This document shows, one piece after another, positions 1 through 6,824 of a stretch of 16,417 bases of DNA. The stretch is from SIG440 sp045592585. Its GTDB lineage: Bacteria > Bacillota > Clostridia > Monoglobales > Monoglobaceae. The DNA lies in assembly GCA_045592585.1 (NCBI GenBank), contig JAZNVB010000031.1, positions 1 through 16,417 of the forward strand, read 5' to 3'. The stretch's first letter is position 1; each line of letters begins with the position of its first letter. The notes beneath the pieces are model-generated. The model worked only from the letters and a program-made list of their open reading frames with translations, was not told the origin of the DNA and made no database searches. Made by a program: the position numbers and the translations under genes.

Positions 1-115
1 CGGTGGCAATAGCAAAGAGGTCACACCTGTACCCATTCCGAACACAGTAGTTAAGCTCTTTAGCGCTGATGATACTTGGTGGGCGACCGCCCGGGAAAGT
101 AAGACGCTGCCGGAA
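1..115 (+). rRNA. rrf: 5S ribosomal RNA, 5' end cut off by the window
   Basis: This is the 5S rRNA of the large ribosomal subunit. It carries the universal loop-B/C sequence around CCGAACACAG (38-47) and the 3' strand ending in CTGCCGGAA. The first bases (CGGTGGC) pair with GCTGCCG near the 3' end to form the terminal helix, so only about one to three 5' bases are missing. An intrinsic terminator follows directly, so this is the promoter-distal end of an rRNA operon whose 16S and 23S genes lie to the left of the window. Confidence 0.96.
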
Positions 116-126
116 CAAACAAAAAG

Positions 127-153
127 ACCGTATCCGTAGGATATGGTTTTTTT
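127..153 (+). terminator. Intrinsic terminator of the rRNA operon
   Basis: A 9-bp stem ACCGTATCC (127-135) / GGATATGGT (139-147), with one G-T pair and a GTA loop, is followed by a T-rich run (TTTTTTGTTTGTTTTTT). It lies 12 nt after the 5S 3' end, as expected for the rRNA operon terminator. Confidence 0.88.
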
Positions 154-192
154 GTTTGTTTTTTATTTGCATACATTAGGTTTTACCTATTA

Positions 193-325
193 TCAGCGCT
201 AACTCGCATGAAAGATGAAACGCTTTGCGTTTCTTCCTGATCAGGGATTTGCTCTCGCAAATCCCAATCCTGCGCTACCGATATGCCACCGGCATATCGG
301 CTTAACGCTCCGGCTTTAGCGCTGA
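193..325. repeat. Compact multi-hairpin element with 9-bp inverted ends
   Basis: The block is bounded by the perfect inverted pair TCAGCGCTA (193-201) and TAGCGCTGA (317-325). Inside lie three perfect hairpins: 217-223/227-233 (7 bp, TTT loop), 244-252/257-265 (9 bp, TCTC loop) and 278-287/291-300 (10 bp, ACC loop), plus the palindrome CCTGATCAGG (236-245). It has no convincing ORF. The cloverleaf-like layout with inverted ends suggests a small non-autonomous repetitive element or a structured RNA. Only one copy is in the window, so its repetitive nature is inferred. Confidence 0.6.
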
Positions 326-354
326 AACCGATAAAGATATTAAATTGAGCAGCT

Positions 355-381
355 GCCCGGGAAAGTAAGACGCTGCCGGAA
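355..381 (+). repeat. 27-bp duplicate of the 5S rRNA 3' end
   Basis: Bases 355-381 are identical to 89-115, the last 27 bases of the 5S gene. Twelve bases at 314-325 (CTTTAGCGCTGA) also match 5S bases 58-69 in the same order, with an unrelated 29-base stretch between where 5S has 19. This looks like the remnant of a second, tandem 5S gene whose 5' half was lost or replaced. It cannot be a working 5S because the 5' strand of the terminal helix is absent. Confidence 0.75.
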
Positions 382-386
382 TTTGC

Positions 387-416
387 AAAAGGATATCCAA
401 TTGGGTATCCTTTTTT
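387..416 (+). terminator. Second intrinsic terminator, after the 5S remnant
   Basis: An 8-bp stem GGATATCC (391-398) / GGGTATCC (403-410) with an AATT loop is flanked by AAAA and TTTTTT, so it can act on both strands. It follows the 5S 3'-end duplicate at the same short distance as the first terminator follows the real 5S, which supports descent from a duplicated rRNA operon end. Confidence 0.8.
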
Positions 417-490
417 GTTTTGCAAATTTCTTGACAGTGTCTATGGTAAAAACTCTTGCGAGTTTTGTCCTTATAATCTCCTTTGTAAAT

Positions 491-520
491 AAAAAAGTGC
501 GACAACCGAAGCTGCCGCAC
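491..520 (-). terminator. Possible minus-strand terminator hairpin
   Basis: The stem GTGCGACA (497-504) / TGCCGCAC (513-520) has one A-C mismatch. Read on the minus strand it is followed by six T residues (complement of 491-496). It would end transcripts arriving from the minus-strand ZIP gene, although it lies more than 200 bases past that stop codon. GCGACAACCGAAGCT (499-513) can instead pair with 531-545, so two folds compete. Confidence 0.45.
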
Positions 521-694
521 GAAAAACACAAGCTTTGGTTGTCGCTAAACAAATTCTAATAAAGACGAAATACTTTCCACACTTTACAGAAGATAAGCTT
601 GCGTTTTTGCTAAACTCTTTTCTGTAAAGTGTATGCAAAAAAAGACATACTATTCCCTGAGAAAAGTATTTTAATCTTTTTGAATTTGTTTAGC
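499..694. repeat. Long nested palindrome downstream of the ZIP gene
   Basis: Two consecutive inverted repeats share a junction: 499-513 with 531-545 (14 of 15 pairs), and 544-556 (GCTAAACAAATTC) with 682-694 (perfect, 13 bp). Inside the second, 568-575 pairs with 664-671 and 579-590 (ACACTTTACAGA) pairs perfectly with 621-632. The result is a stem-loop of about 150 nt with internal bulges. No coding potential is seen. It could be a MITE-like insertion or a structured 3' UTR of the minus-strand ZIP transcript. Confidence 0.7.
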
Positions 695-733
695 AAAATT
701 ATTCTATTACAATTTTTAGCTAAAATCAAGTAC

Positions 734-1537
734 TTATCCCAACATTACGTCAAGGAGCATCATTGTTGCAAAGCCTGCTATAATTCCTGTTGTGGAAAGG
801 TAGGGTTGTTCAGTTTGGTTTCTTTGACATTCGGGAATCAGCTCATGCACAGCAACCAAAATCATTGCACCTGCTGCAAAGGAAAGGGCATAGGGCAAAA
901 TTTTTTCAACATAGACAACAAGTAATGCACCCATTACTCCGGCTATGGGTTCCACCATTCCAGATGCCTGCCCATAGAAAAAACTCTTTCTCCGTGAAAA
1001 ACCTTCCCGACGCAGTGGCAGTGAAACAGCAGCCCCTTCGGGGAAGTTTTGCAGACCTATACCGATTGCAATTGTAATTGCTCCCATCAGACCTTCTGCA
1101 GAAAAACCAACGTTTTGCAGAACCCCAAATGCCACTCCCACAGCCAATCCTTCAGGTATGTTATGAAGCGTTATGGACAGAATAAGCATAATAATCCGGT
1201 TAAGCCTTTGAGTGGATTTTTCTTGCGTGTTGTTTACCTTTCTTCTGGCAAAGGAAACAGCTTTATCGGATGCCCACATAAAAACTGCACCAAACAAAAA
1301 TCCGGTTGTAGCAACAAAATATGCAGGAAGAGCAGATGTTTCTTCTGCTCTTTCAATAGCGGGTTGTAAAAGTGACCAAAAGCTTGCTGCAATCATAACT
1401 CCTGAGGCAAAGCCCATCATAATATTCAGTATTTTTGGATTGGGAGATTTAAAAAAAGCAACTGTTGCAGCACCCAAAGCGGTTATTAACCACGTGCCCA
1501 GAGTGGCAAACAGCGCCATTAAAACAAAATTATTCAT
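734..1537 (-). CDS. ZIP-family divalent metal transporter (ZupT/GufA-like)
   Basis: The 267-residue integral membrane protein is predicted to import Zn2+ or related divalent metals across the cytoplasmic membrane. The ZIP metal-site motifs are present: HNIPEG (125-130) in the fourth membrane helix and NFPEG (164-168) in the fifth, followed by the GMVEP motif (193-197) and HELIPE (231-236). About eight hydrophobic segments fit the ZIP fold, and the length is normal for bacterial ZupT/GufA types. A short basic loop (98-112) separates the third and fourth helices. The start was chosen at the ATG preceded by AGGAGGTG at 7-nt spacing; a longer in-frame extension upstream lacks a ribosome site and family similarity. 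It is transcribed alone. Metal specificity cannot be read from the sequence, and I see no clear Zur or Fur box upstream. Confidence 0.92.
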   Translation of the reverse strand: MNNFVLMALFATLGTWLITALGAATVAFFKSPNPKILNIMMGFASGVMIAASFWSLLQPAIERAEETSALPAYFVATTGFLFGAVFMWASDKAVSFARRKVNNTQEKSTQRLNRIIMLILSITLHNIPEGLAVGVAFGVLQNVGFSAEGLMGAITIAIGIGLQNFPEGAAVSLPLRREGFSRRKSFFYGQASGMVEPIAGVMGALLVVYVEKILPYALSFAAGAMILVAVHELIPECQRNQTEQPYLSTTGIIAGFATMMLLDVMLG

Positions 1538-1660
1538 AGAGCACCTCCTATATTCAGTATATTTTTTAAATTTAAATATGTGAAATAAGTCAAAATATAA
1601 AATTTTGTGTTTAATCAGAATGGGTATTGTACATTCCAATCCCTAAAAGGGAGGTGTAAA

Positions 1661-1738
1661 ATGCAAGAAAAATATAAAGAAAATAGTGATAAAGGCTCAA
1701 AGGAACTAACAGATGCCGGAGCAAAACTGACATTATAA
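1661..1738 (+). CDS. Hypothetical 25-residue peptide with a strong ribosome site
   Basis: The short ORF begins MQEKYKENSD and ends AKLTL, is highly charged, and has no signal peptide or membrane segment. The reason to list it is translational context: GGGAGGTG (1649-1656) sits 4 nt before the ATG, one of the better ribosome sites in the window, and a hairpin with six T residues (1744-1780) follows the stop at once. This gives a self-contained ribosome site, ORF and terminator. I recognise no family. It could be a real small protein, a leader peptide, or the stub of a lost gene. No clear promoter was found upstream. Confidence 0.4.
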   Translation: MQEKYKENSDKGSKELTDAGAKLTL

Positions 1739-1743
1739 TTAAA

Positions 1744-1780
1744 GGAGCTGCAGCAAAAATGCTACAGCCCCCACTTTTTT
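1744..1780 (+). terminator. Intrinsic terminator between small ORF and MFS gene
   Basis: GGAGCTGCAGC (1744-1754) pairs imperfectly with GCTACAGCCCCC (1761-1772), and CTTTTTTG follows. On the plus strand it ends the 25-codon ORF transcript. On the minus strand it lies just past the MFS stop codon with a weaker T run, so it may serve both. Confidence 0.7.
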
Positions 1781-1796
1781 GATAATTGAGAGTATT

Positions 1797-3098
1797 TTAT
1801 ATTGTTTTTACAGCTTCTGCTTCTTTTATGATAACAGCTTTATCTTTATTTGCAGCGGTTAAAACAAACTGCATAGCAACTGTAACAAAAATCATCATAG
1901 CTGCAAATATCAAAAATGCAAGCTTGTAATCGCCGAAAATATCATAAAAACCATTGCCGATAGGAGCACCAATAGCATACCCTGCATAGTTTGCAGATAC
2001 GAAGATTCCGATAAATCTGCTAAAGTCCTTGTTGCCGAAAAGCTCTGTTACAATTAAAGAGAGCATAACGGTTTCTAAGGGGAGCGCAAAGGAGCTTAAA
2101 ATGCTTCTTATAAATGCAATAACGTGTCCTGCCGGCGTATTTGTAAGTATAACAAGACCGAATACTGACAAAAACGAACAAGCGTAGCATATGTTCATAG
2201 TAATACGCAATCCCAATCTGTCGTACAAATAGCCTACACTGAATTTTGAAAACGTAAGCACGATGCTTCCGGTGCTTGTGATGAGAGCTACAAGGTTCAT
2301 ATTTATTCCAAGATCGTACATATGAGGAACGGCAATCTGACTGAGTCCGTGAAGAGCCATACCTGTTAAAGCTACACACAATAATGATATGTAAAAATAC
2401 GGCTTTTTAACTGCTGAGCTATAATCCATTCCAATCCAACCGGTTCCCCGTGCTTTTTTGTTTTTTGCTTCAACAACAGTTTTAGATTTATCGCCTTTTT
2501 CCGGATTTTCGCGGTAGAAAAATATTACAAGGAGCATAACAATCAGCAAAATGAGTGTAACTAAAAGGTAAGATGTTCTGTATCCGAAGGGATTATTTTC
2601 CTGAAAAATTATAGGTGTTAATATCTGTACGGCAATAGCACCGCCTATGCCGTTAGCAGAAAGGATTGCACCTGTTATTGTACCTTTGTTTTTTGCACAC
2701 CATTTGTTTACGATGGTACTTACCATAGTTGTACTTGTCCATGAAAGTCCCACGCCAAGCAAAACACTGGCAAAATAGAATAAATATAATCTGCTTGCGT
2801 ATGCTCGGATAAGGGCAAAAGCTATCAGGCATGCAAAACCGGCGCAAATAAGCTTCTTTGTGCCGAATTTATACACAAGCCTGCCGAAGTAAAGGTTTAT
2901 AATTGTTGTAGTTATAAATCGTATCGTATCGGTAATAGAAAATGCACTTCTGGGTATATTAAGAGCTTCGGTGATTGCTGTAAGGTAGAGAGCGCCGCCG
3001 CTTGAACAAAGTCCAAGACTGATTGCAACTATCAAAAATGAAATACCGATAATTACCCAACTATAATCAAATTTCGTTTCTTTGAACATTTTTTTCAT
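1797..3098 (-). CDS. Major facilitator superfamily permease (OFA/monocarboxylate-like)
   Basis: The 433-residue protein has about twelve hydrophobic segments in two halves, with a polar, basic linker near residues 195-225. MFS motif A is visible between helices 2 and 3 (GRLVYKFGTK, 72-81), with a related GYLYDRLGLR in the second half. The segment NKWCAKNKGTITGAILSANG resembles the helix 4-5 region of the oxalate/formate antiporter and monocarboxylate branch, so a small organic acid is a reasonable but unproven substrate. The start at 3098 is supported by GGGAGTG 7 nt upstream; a second ATG nine bases later is possible. The gene is divergent from the DUF6062/glycerate-kinase genes, and its extended -10 site lies in the shared intergenic region. 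A joint role in organic-acid use is inference. Confidence 0.88.
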   Translation of the reverse strand: MKKMFKETKFDYSWVIIGISFLIVAISLGLCSSGGALYLTAITEALNIPRSAFSITDTIRFITTTIINLYFGRLVYKFGTKKLICAGFACLIAFALIRAYASRLYLFYFASVLLGVGLSWTSTTMVSTIVNKWCAKNKGTITGAILSANGIGGAIAVQILTPIIFQENNPFGYRTSYLLVTLILLIVMLLVIFFYRENPEKGDKSKTVVEAKNKKARGTGWIGMDYSSAVKKPYFYISLLCVALTGMALHGLSQIAVPHMYDLGINMNLVALITSTGSIVLTFSKFSVGYLYDRLGLRITMNICYACSFLSVFGLVILTNTPAGHVIAFIRSILSSFALPLETVMLSLIVTELFGNKDFSRFIGIFVSANYAGYAIGAPIGNGFYDIFGDYKLAFLIFAAMMIFVTVAMQFVLTAANKDKAVIIKEAEAVKTI

Positions 3099-3130
3099 TG
3101 TAATTCACTCCCAGTTTAATTTCGTATTCA

Positions 3131-3139
3131 ATTATAGCA
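3131..3139 (-). promoter_or_regulatory. Extended -10 promoter of the MFS gene
   Basis: Read on the minus strand this is TGCTATAAT, an extended -10 element with the full TATAAT consensus, about 30 bases upstream of the MFS start codon. No good -35 is present at 17 bp, as is common for extended -10 promoters. Confidence 0.6.
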
Positions 3140-3209
3140 CAAAAAAGCAAAATGTATATAAAAAAAGCGAAACAATATGGAGTTTATGAAACTAAATTTT
3201 TGTAATCTG

Positions 3210-3238
3210 TTGATGTTATTTTTTTTATGTGTTATAAT
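3210..3238 (+). promoter_or_regulatory. Sigma-A promoter for the DUF6062/glycerate-kinase genes
   Basis: TTGATG (3210-3215) and TATAAT (3233-3238) are separated by 17 bp. This gives a 5' leader of about 110 nt before the first start codon at 3356. Confidence 0.62.
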
Positions 3239-3239
3239 G

Positions 3240-3258
3240 ATTTCATCAAAAATGAAAT
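3240..3258. promoter_or_regulatory. Candidate operator: inverted repeat at the start site
   Basis: ATTTCAT (3240-3246) and ATGAAAT (3252-3258) form a perfect 7-bp inverted repeat with a 5-bp spacer, overlapping the expected transcription start of the 3210-3238 promoter. Another ATGAAA half-site lies at 3186-3191 inside GTTTATGAAAC. The placement suits a repressor site shared by the divergent genes. The binding protein is unknown. Confidence 0.35.
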
Positions 3259-3355
3259 TAACTGATTATACAAGGGAGCATCTGATACCGGGCATCCATA
3301 TTATTTAGTCTTTATATAATAAGCAAAAAATTCTAATTCAAAGGATGATAAATAA

Positions 3356-4075
3356 ATGAAGGAAGAAATTTACACTATACCAATAAATGAGGCCTTGGAA
3401 CAGAACGGCTTTTGTCCCTTTTGCTATCTTAAGGACAAGCTTGAACAAGACGCGGTAAGTTATACCCTTGGCCCTGCGATGATGGAGCCTGAGTTTAGAA
3501 TGTTTACCAATGAAAGGGGCTTTTGTCAAAAGCATATGCGTGACCTTCAGGCTCAGCGCAATGCGTTGTCATTGACACTTGTTCTTGAAACGCATATGGA
3601 CAGTATAAAGTCTGTAATGGAAAATGTTTTGAAATCTGAAAAGAAATCATTTTTCAAAAAGGAGAAGGGCAAGAACGAGATTTTTGTGGAGGAATTAAAT
3701 AAAATTTCATCCTCTTGTGCGGTGTGTGACCGTATAGAGCATACTTTTTCGGGTTATCTTAACACCTTCATTTTTATGTTGAAAAGGGAAAAGGATTTTG
3801 TGGATAGAGTACTTGCGACCGACGGGTTTTGTATGGAGCATTTTGCCCGATTAGCTCAGGTGGCGGATAAACGGTTATCAGAGACGGAGTATGAAACGCG
3901 TTTTATTCCAATAATCCAGCACCAGAAGTTACGCCTTGAAAAACAACATGAGCACATCAAAAAGTTTGCAGAAAGCTTTGATTACCGCAATGCAGGGAAA
4001 AAACTTGAGGCTCCCCGTGATACATTGATTAAAAGCGGTTATCTGCTTAACGGGGTATTTGAACCAAAAGAATAA
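3356..4075 (+). CDS. DUF6062-type Cys/His protein
   Basis: This 239-residue soluble protein has no known function. It resembles the clostridial DUF6062 family, recognised from the opening KEEIYTIPINEA and the stretch CPFC...YTLGPAMMEPE...GFCQKH. It contains two similar modules: CPFC (C20, C23) with FCQKH (C57, H60), then CAVC (C121, C124) with FCMEH (C159, H162). Each could form one CCCH-type zinc site, which is inference from residue spacing. A lysine-rich stretch (94-107) joins the modules. There is no signal peptide or membrane helix. AAGGA lies 11 nt before the ATG, a long spacing. The gene sits 17 nt before the glycerate kinase gene and is probably cotranscribed with it, but I know of no functional link. 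Confidence 0.85.
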   Translation: MKEEIYTIPINEALEQNGFCPFCYLKDKLEQDAVSYTLGPAMMEPEFRMFTNERGFCQKHMRDLQAQRNALSLTLVLETHMDSIKSVMENVLKSEKKSFFKKEKGKNEIFVEELNKISSSCAVCDRIEHTFSGYLNTFIFMLKREKDFVDRVLATDGFCMEHFARLAQVADKRLSETEYETRFIPIIQHQKLRLEKQHEHIKKFAESFDYRNAGKKLEAPRDTLIKSGYLLNGVFEPKE

Positions 4076-4092
4076 GAAAGGAACAAGAAAAA

Positions 4093-5226
4093 ATGAAAAC
4101 AGTTATTGCAATAGATTCGTTAAAGGGAAGCTTGACATCAATAGAGGCAGGAAATGCAATTATGGAGGGTATCAGACGTGCCGACCATGATGCAGAGGTG
4201 ATTGTTCGACCTCTTGCTGATGGTGGTGAGGGCACAACCGAAACGCTGGTTTCAGGACTGGGCGGCAGAATTGAAAAAATTACTGTTACAGGCCCTTTGG
4301 GAGTACCTGTTGACGCAGAATACGGCATTATAGAGGAGAGCAAAACCGCAATAATGGAAATGGCAACAGCATCAGGTATAACCCTTGTGTCTGACAGTGA
4401 GCGTAATCCTCTTAACACCACCACATTTGGCGTGGGCGAAATGATTGCAGATGCAATTGAAAAGGGCTGTCGCAATTTTATAATTGGTATCGGTGGAAGT
4501 GCTACAAATGATGGCGGATTAGGTATGCTTTCGGCACTGGGTTTTGGGTTTTTGGATAAAGAGGGCAATGCTGTTGAAATCTATGGCAGAGGCCTTGAAA
4601 ATGTAGCAAAAATCATAAAAGACAAGGTTACGCCGCAGCTAAGCGAATGTAGCTTTAGTATAGCTTGTGATGTTACAAACCCTCTTTGCGGGGACAAGGG
4701 TTGCAGTGCGGTTTACGGCCCGCAGAAAGGTGCAACTCCTGAAATTGTTGATAAAATGGATGGCTGGCTGAAGAATTATGCAGAAATTGCAAAGCAGACC
4801 ATTGAGCACGTTGACCCTGACTATCCCGGGGCTGGTGCTGCAGGGGGATTGGGCTTTGCTTTTATGACATTCTTAGGTGGCAGGCTTGAGCCGGGTATTG
4901 ATTTGATTTTAAACAAGACCAATCTTGAAGAATATATAAAAGATGCAGATGTTGTAGTAACGGGCGAGGGAAGACTTGATTTTCAGACTGCAATGGGCAA
5001 AGCACCTGTTGGTGTTGCTAGGCTTGCGAAAAAGCATAATAAAACGGTTATTGCTTTTGCAGGCGCAGTTACCCGTGATGCAACAGAATGTAATAAGAAC
5101 GGTATTGATGCATTCTTCCCCATCTTGCGTGAAATCTGCACCTTGGATAAGGCAATGGAAAAGGAGTATGCTGCAGAAAATCTTTCGGCAACGGCAGAGC
5201 AGGTTTTCAGGCTGATTGTAAAATAG
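4093..5226 (+). CDS. Glycerate 2-kinase (GK-II / GlxK-GarK family)
   Basis: This cytosolic enzyme phosphorylates D-glycerate with ATP to 2-phosphoglycerate, linking glyoxylate, serine or sugar-acid breakdown to glycolysis. The 377-residue length is normal for the family. Family signatures are the N-terminal AIDSLKGSLTS (6-16), LADGGEGTTE (42-51), the glycine-rich GGSATNDGGLGM (about 137-148), and VTGEGRLDFQT near residue 290. AAAGGA lies 10 nt before the ATG, just after the DUF6062 stop, so the two genes look like one operon. The AraC-type regulator gene follows under its own promoter, and a ureidoglycolate-lyase-like gene lies beyond it, which suggests a role in handling glyoxylate-derived carbon. 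Confidence 0.95.
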   Translation: MKTVIAIDSLKGSLTSIEAGNAIMEGIRRADHDAEVIVRPLADGGEGTTETLVSGLGGRIEKITVTGPLGVPVDAEYGIIEESKTAIMEMATASGITLVSDSERNPLNTTTFGVGEMIADAIEKGCRNFIIGIGGSATNDGGLGMLSALGFGFLDKEGNAVEIYGRGLENVAKIIKDKVTPQLSECSFSIACDVTNPLCGDKGCSAVYGPQKGATPEIVDKMDGWLKNYAEIAKQTIEHVDPDYPGAGAAGGLGFAFMTFLGGRLEPGIDLILNKTNLEEYIKDADVVVTGEGRLDFQTAMGKAPVGVARLAKKHNKTVIAFAGAVTRDATECNKNGIDAFFPILREICTLDKAMEKEYAAENLSATAEQVFRLIVK

Positions 5227-5233
5227 TAATTGA

Positions 5234-5262
5234 TTGACATTTTTTGGTCTATGTGATATTTT
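5234..5262 (+). promoter_or_regulatory. Sigma-A promoter of the AraC-family gene
   Basis: A perfect TTGACA (5234-5239) is followed at 17 bp by TATTTT (5257-5262), with a TG two bases upstream of GATATTTT. It begins 8 nt after the glycerate kinase stop codon and lies 45 nt before the preferred regulator start codon. The regulator is therefore likely transcribed independently. Confidence 0.6.
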
Positions 5263-5306
5263 AAAATAGTAAATTGGTTTCAAATTGTGCAAATTTGGTG
5301 ATAAAA

Positions 5307-6179
5307 ATGGAGTTTAAATTAAAAAACTTTAAAACACAGCTTGCGGTGTCAAGGATTGCAAATATTCATTATTTTGAATTTGTCAGCAAATATCATACTG
5401 TTGATGATTACCACAATTTTTGTGAGCTTTTGTATGTTGACAATGGCTCGGTTATGGTTAAAAGCGAGCATTATTCGGGCCCGGTATCAAACAATCAACT
5501 AATAATCCACAGGCCCAACGAGGTGCACTCCTTGAGTTGTTATGAAGATGTGGCACCCAATGTTATTATTATAGGATTTGAGTGTCATTGTGATGAAATA
5601 GAGCCTTTTTCGGCAAGACCGGTTACTTTGTCTGCCGACCATAAAAAGATGCTTGCTGAAATTATGAAGGAGGGTATGAATACTTATGAGCCCCCCTATG
5701 ATGCAATCACAATGGATATGACTAAGAGGAAAAATCCCATATTCGGTTCTGACCAGATGCTTAAAATCAAGCTGGAGGCATTTTTGATTACATTGGTGCG
5801 TGACTTTGTAAGTCTTGATAATAAGCTTAGCGGTGAAGAAGCTGATGACGGCAAAACTTCAATTATTCATCAGTATATATGCGAGCATTATATGGAAAAA
5901 ATTCAGTTGGAAAATTTGTGCTTTTTGTTTGGAACAAACAAAACCACGCTATGCCGCAATTTTAAAAGAGTTTACGGGCAGACTGTAACAGGATACATAA
6001 ATATGCTGAAGGAGAAGGAAGCAAAGCGGCTTCTTCGTGAAAATGTACTTTCCATTACCGAGATTTCGGAAAAGTTGGGATTTAACTCGATTCACTACTT
6101 TTGCAGATTTTTTAAAAAGTCAACGGGACATAGCCCAAAGGAATATATAAAGTCGATACGGTCGAAGCTTAATATGTAA
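5307..6179 (+). CDS. AraC-family transcriptional regulator
   Basis: The 290-residue DNA-binding protein has an N-terminal cupin-like sensor domain (about 1-100, including the IIHRPNEVHSL segment typical of AraC ligand-binding domains) and a C-terminal double helix-turn-helix of about 100 residues. The second helix-turn-helix carries the family signature: ITEISEKLGF, then HYFCRFFKKSTGHSPKEY. The first is ENLCFLFGTNKTTLCRNFKRVYG. The ATG at 5307 was chosen because GGTGAT lies just upstream; an in-frame TTG at 5274 would add eleven residues but has no ribosome site and falls close to the promoter start. Likely targets are the flanking glycerate kinase or ureidoglycolate-lyase-like genes. The effector is unknown. 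Confidence 0.93.
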   Translation: MEFKLKNFKTQLAVSRIANIHYFEFVSKYHTVDDYHNFCELLYVDNGSVMVKSEHYSGPVSNNQLIIHRPNEVHSLSCYEDVAPNVIIIGFECHCDEIEPFSARPVTLSADHKKMLAEIMKEGMNTYEPPYDAITMDMTKRKNPIFGSDQMLKIKLEAFLITLVRDFVSLDNKLSGEEADDGKTSIIHQYICEHYMEKIQLENLCFLFGTNKTTLCRNFKRVYGQTVTGYINMLKEKEAKRLLRENVLSITEISEKLGFNSIHYFCRFFKKSTGHSPKEYIKSIRSKLNM

Positions 6180-6257
6180 ACAGCGAATGATAAGACAGAC
6201 TTTGTGTGTGCATTTTGGATAATTTTTTTGATTCATACTTAACAAAATTATATACAG

Positions 6258-6286
6258 TTGAACCCCAAAAATCTGATAATTATTAA
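6258..6286 (+). promoter_or_regulatory. Possible sigma-A promoter for the 6319 gene
   Basis: TTGAAC (6258-6263) and TATTAA (6281-6286) are spaced by 17 bp in a very AT-rich 139-bp gap after the AraC gene, about 30 bases before the next start codon. Both hexamers are moderate matches. Confidence 0.45.
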
Positions 6287-6318
6287 AAATATATTAAAGA
6301 TAAAAAGGAGAAAAGATT

Positions 6319-6810
6319 ATGAAAACAATTAAAGCAGAACCCATTACAAACGAAAGTTTTGCACCTTTCGGACAGTTTTACACCATGGCAGAGCCTGATG
6401 GCTATGCTCTCTGCGGTGAAATCCACAAGTTTTATCCCGACCGCATCAATGCAGACAGCAATCACAGAGTTGGCTATTCGCCCATTGTGGTAAAGAAGCC
6501 CGACAAAATGGTTATCACACAGCAGGAATATCACACAACCACATGGGAAATGATTCTTCCTCTTGATGATGATATGATACTGCACTGTGCTCCTGCATCA
6601 GCAGGAACACCCGTTACCGACCTTGCAAAAGCATTTATCGTGCCCAAGCACACATTGGTAAAGATGAACGCTGCAATCTGGCACTTAGCACCTCTTCCGG
6701 CAAACAACAACAGCCTGACAGCTATGATTATTCTTCCCGAGTGTACATACGCAAATGACTGCACAGTTGTTGATTTGACAGAAGACCAGCAGTTTGAAAT
6801 AATAAAATAA
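6319..6810 (+). CDS. Ureidoglycolate lyase-like (AllA-type) small enzyme
   Basis: The 163-residue cytosolic protein resembles the ureidoglycolate lyase (AllA) family, which splits ureidoglycolate to glyoxylate and urea. Seen in sequence: the opening ITNESFAPFGQFY (9-21), typical of AllA proteins, and beta-strand-rich cupin-like stretches with HTTTWEM, VPKHTLVKMNAAIWHLAPLP and a terminal acidic tail. The length matches the family (about 160-170). AAGGAGA (6304-6310) lies 8 nt before the ATG. The nearby glycerate kinase would dispose of glyoxylate after its conversion to glycerate, which supports but does not prove the assignment. No allantoinase or allantoate hydrolase gene is in the window, so the true substrate may differ. 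A strong terminator follows. Confidence 0.66.
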   Translation: MKTIKAEPITNESFAPFGQFYTMAEPDGYALCGEIHKFYPDRINADSNHRVGYSPIVVKKPDKMVITQQEYHTTTWEMILPLDDDMILHCAPASAGTPVTDLAKAFIVPKHTLVKMNAAIWHLAPLPANNNSLTAMIILPECTYANDCTVVDLTEDQQFEIIK

Positions 6811-6824
6811 AACGTGTATAGGAC

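Noticed and set aside
193..694. CRISPR array or tRNA cluster in the palindrome-rich gap after 5S
   Set aside because: The repeats are inverted rather than direct, with no regular spacing, and no stretch shows tRNA arms or a TTC-loop consensus.
4047..4568. 173-codon minus-strand open frame opposite glycerate kinase
   Set aside because: Proline- and serine-rich shadow of a strongly supported gene; no family resemblance.
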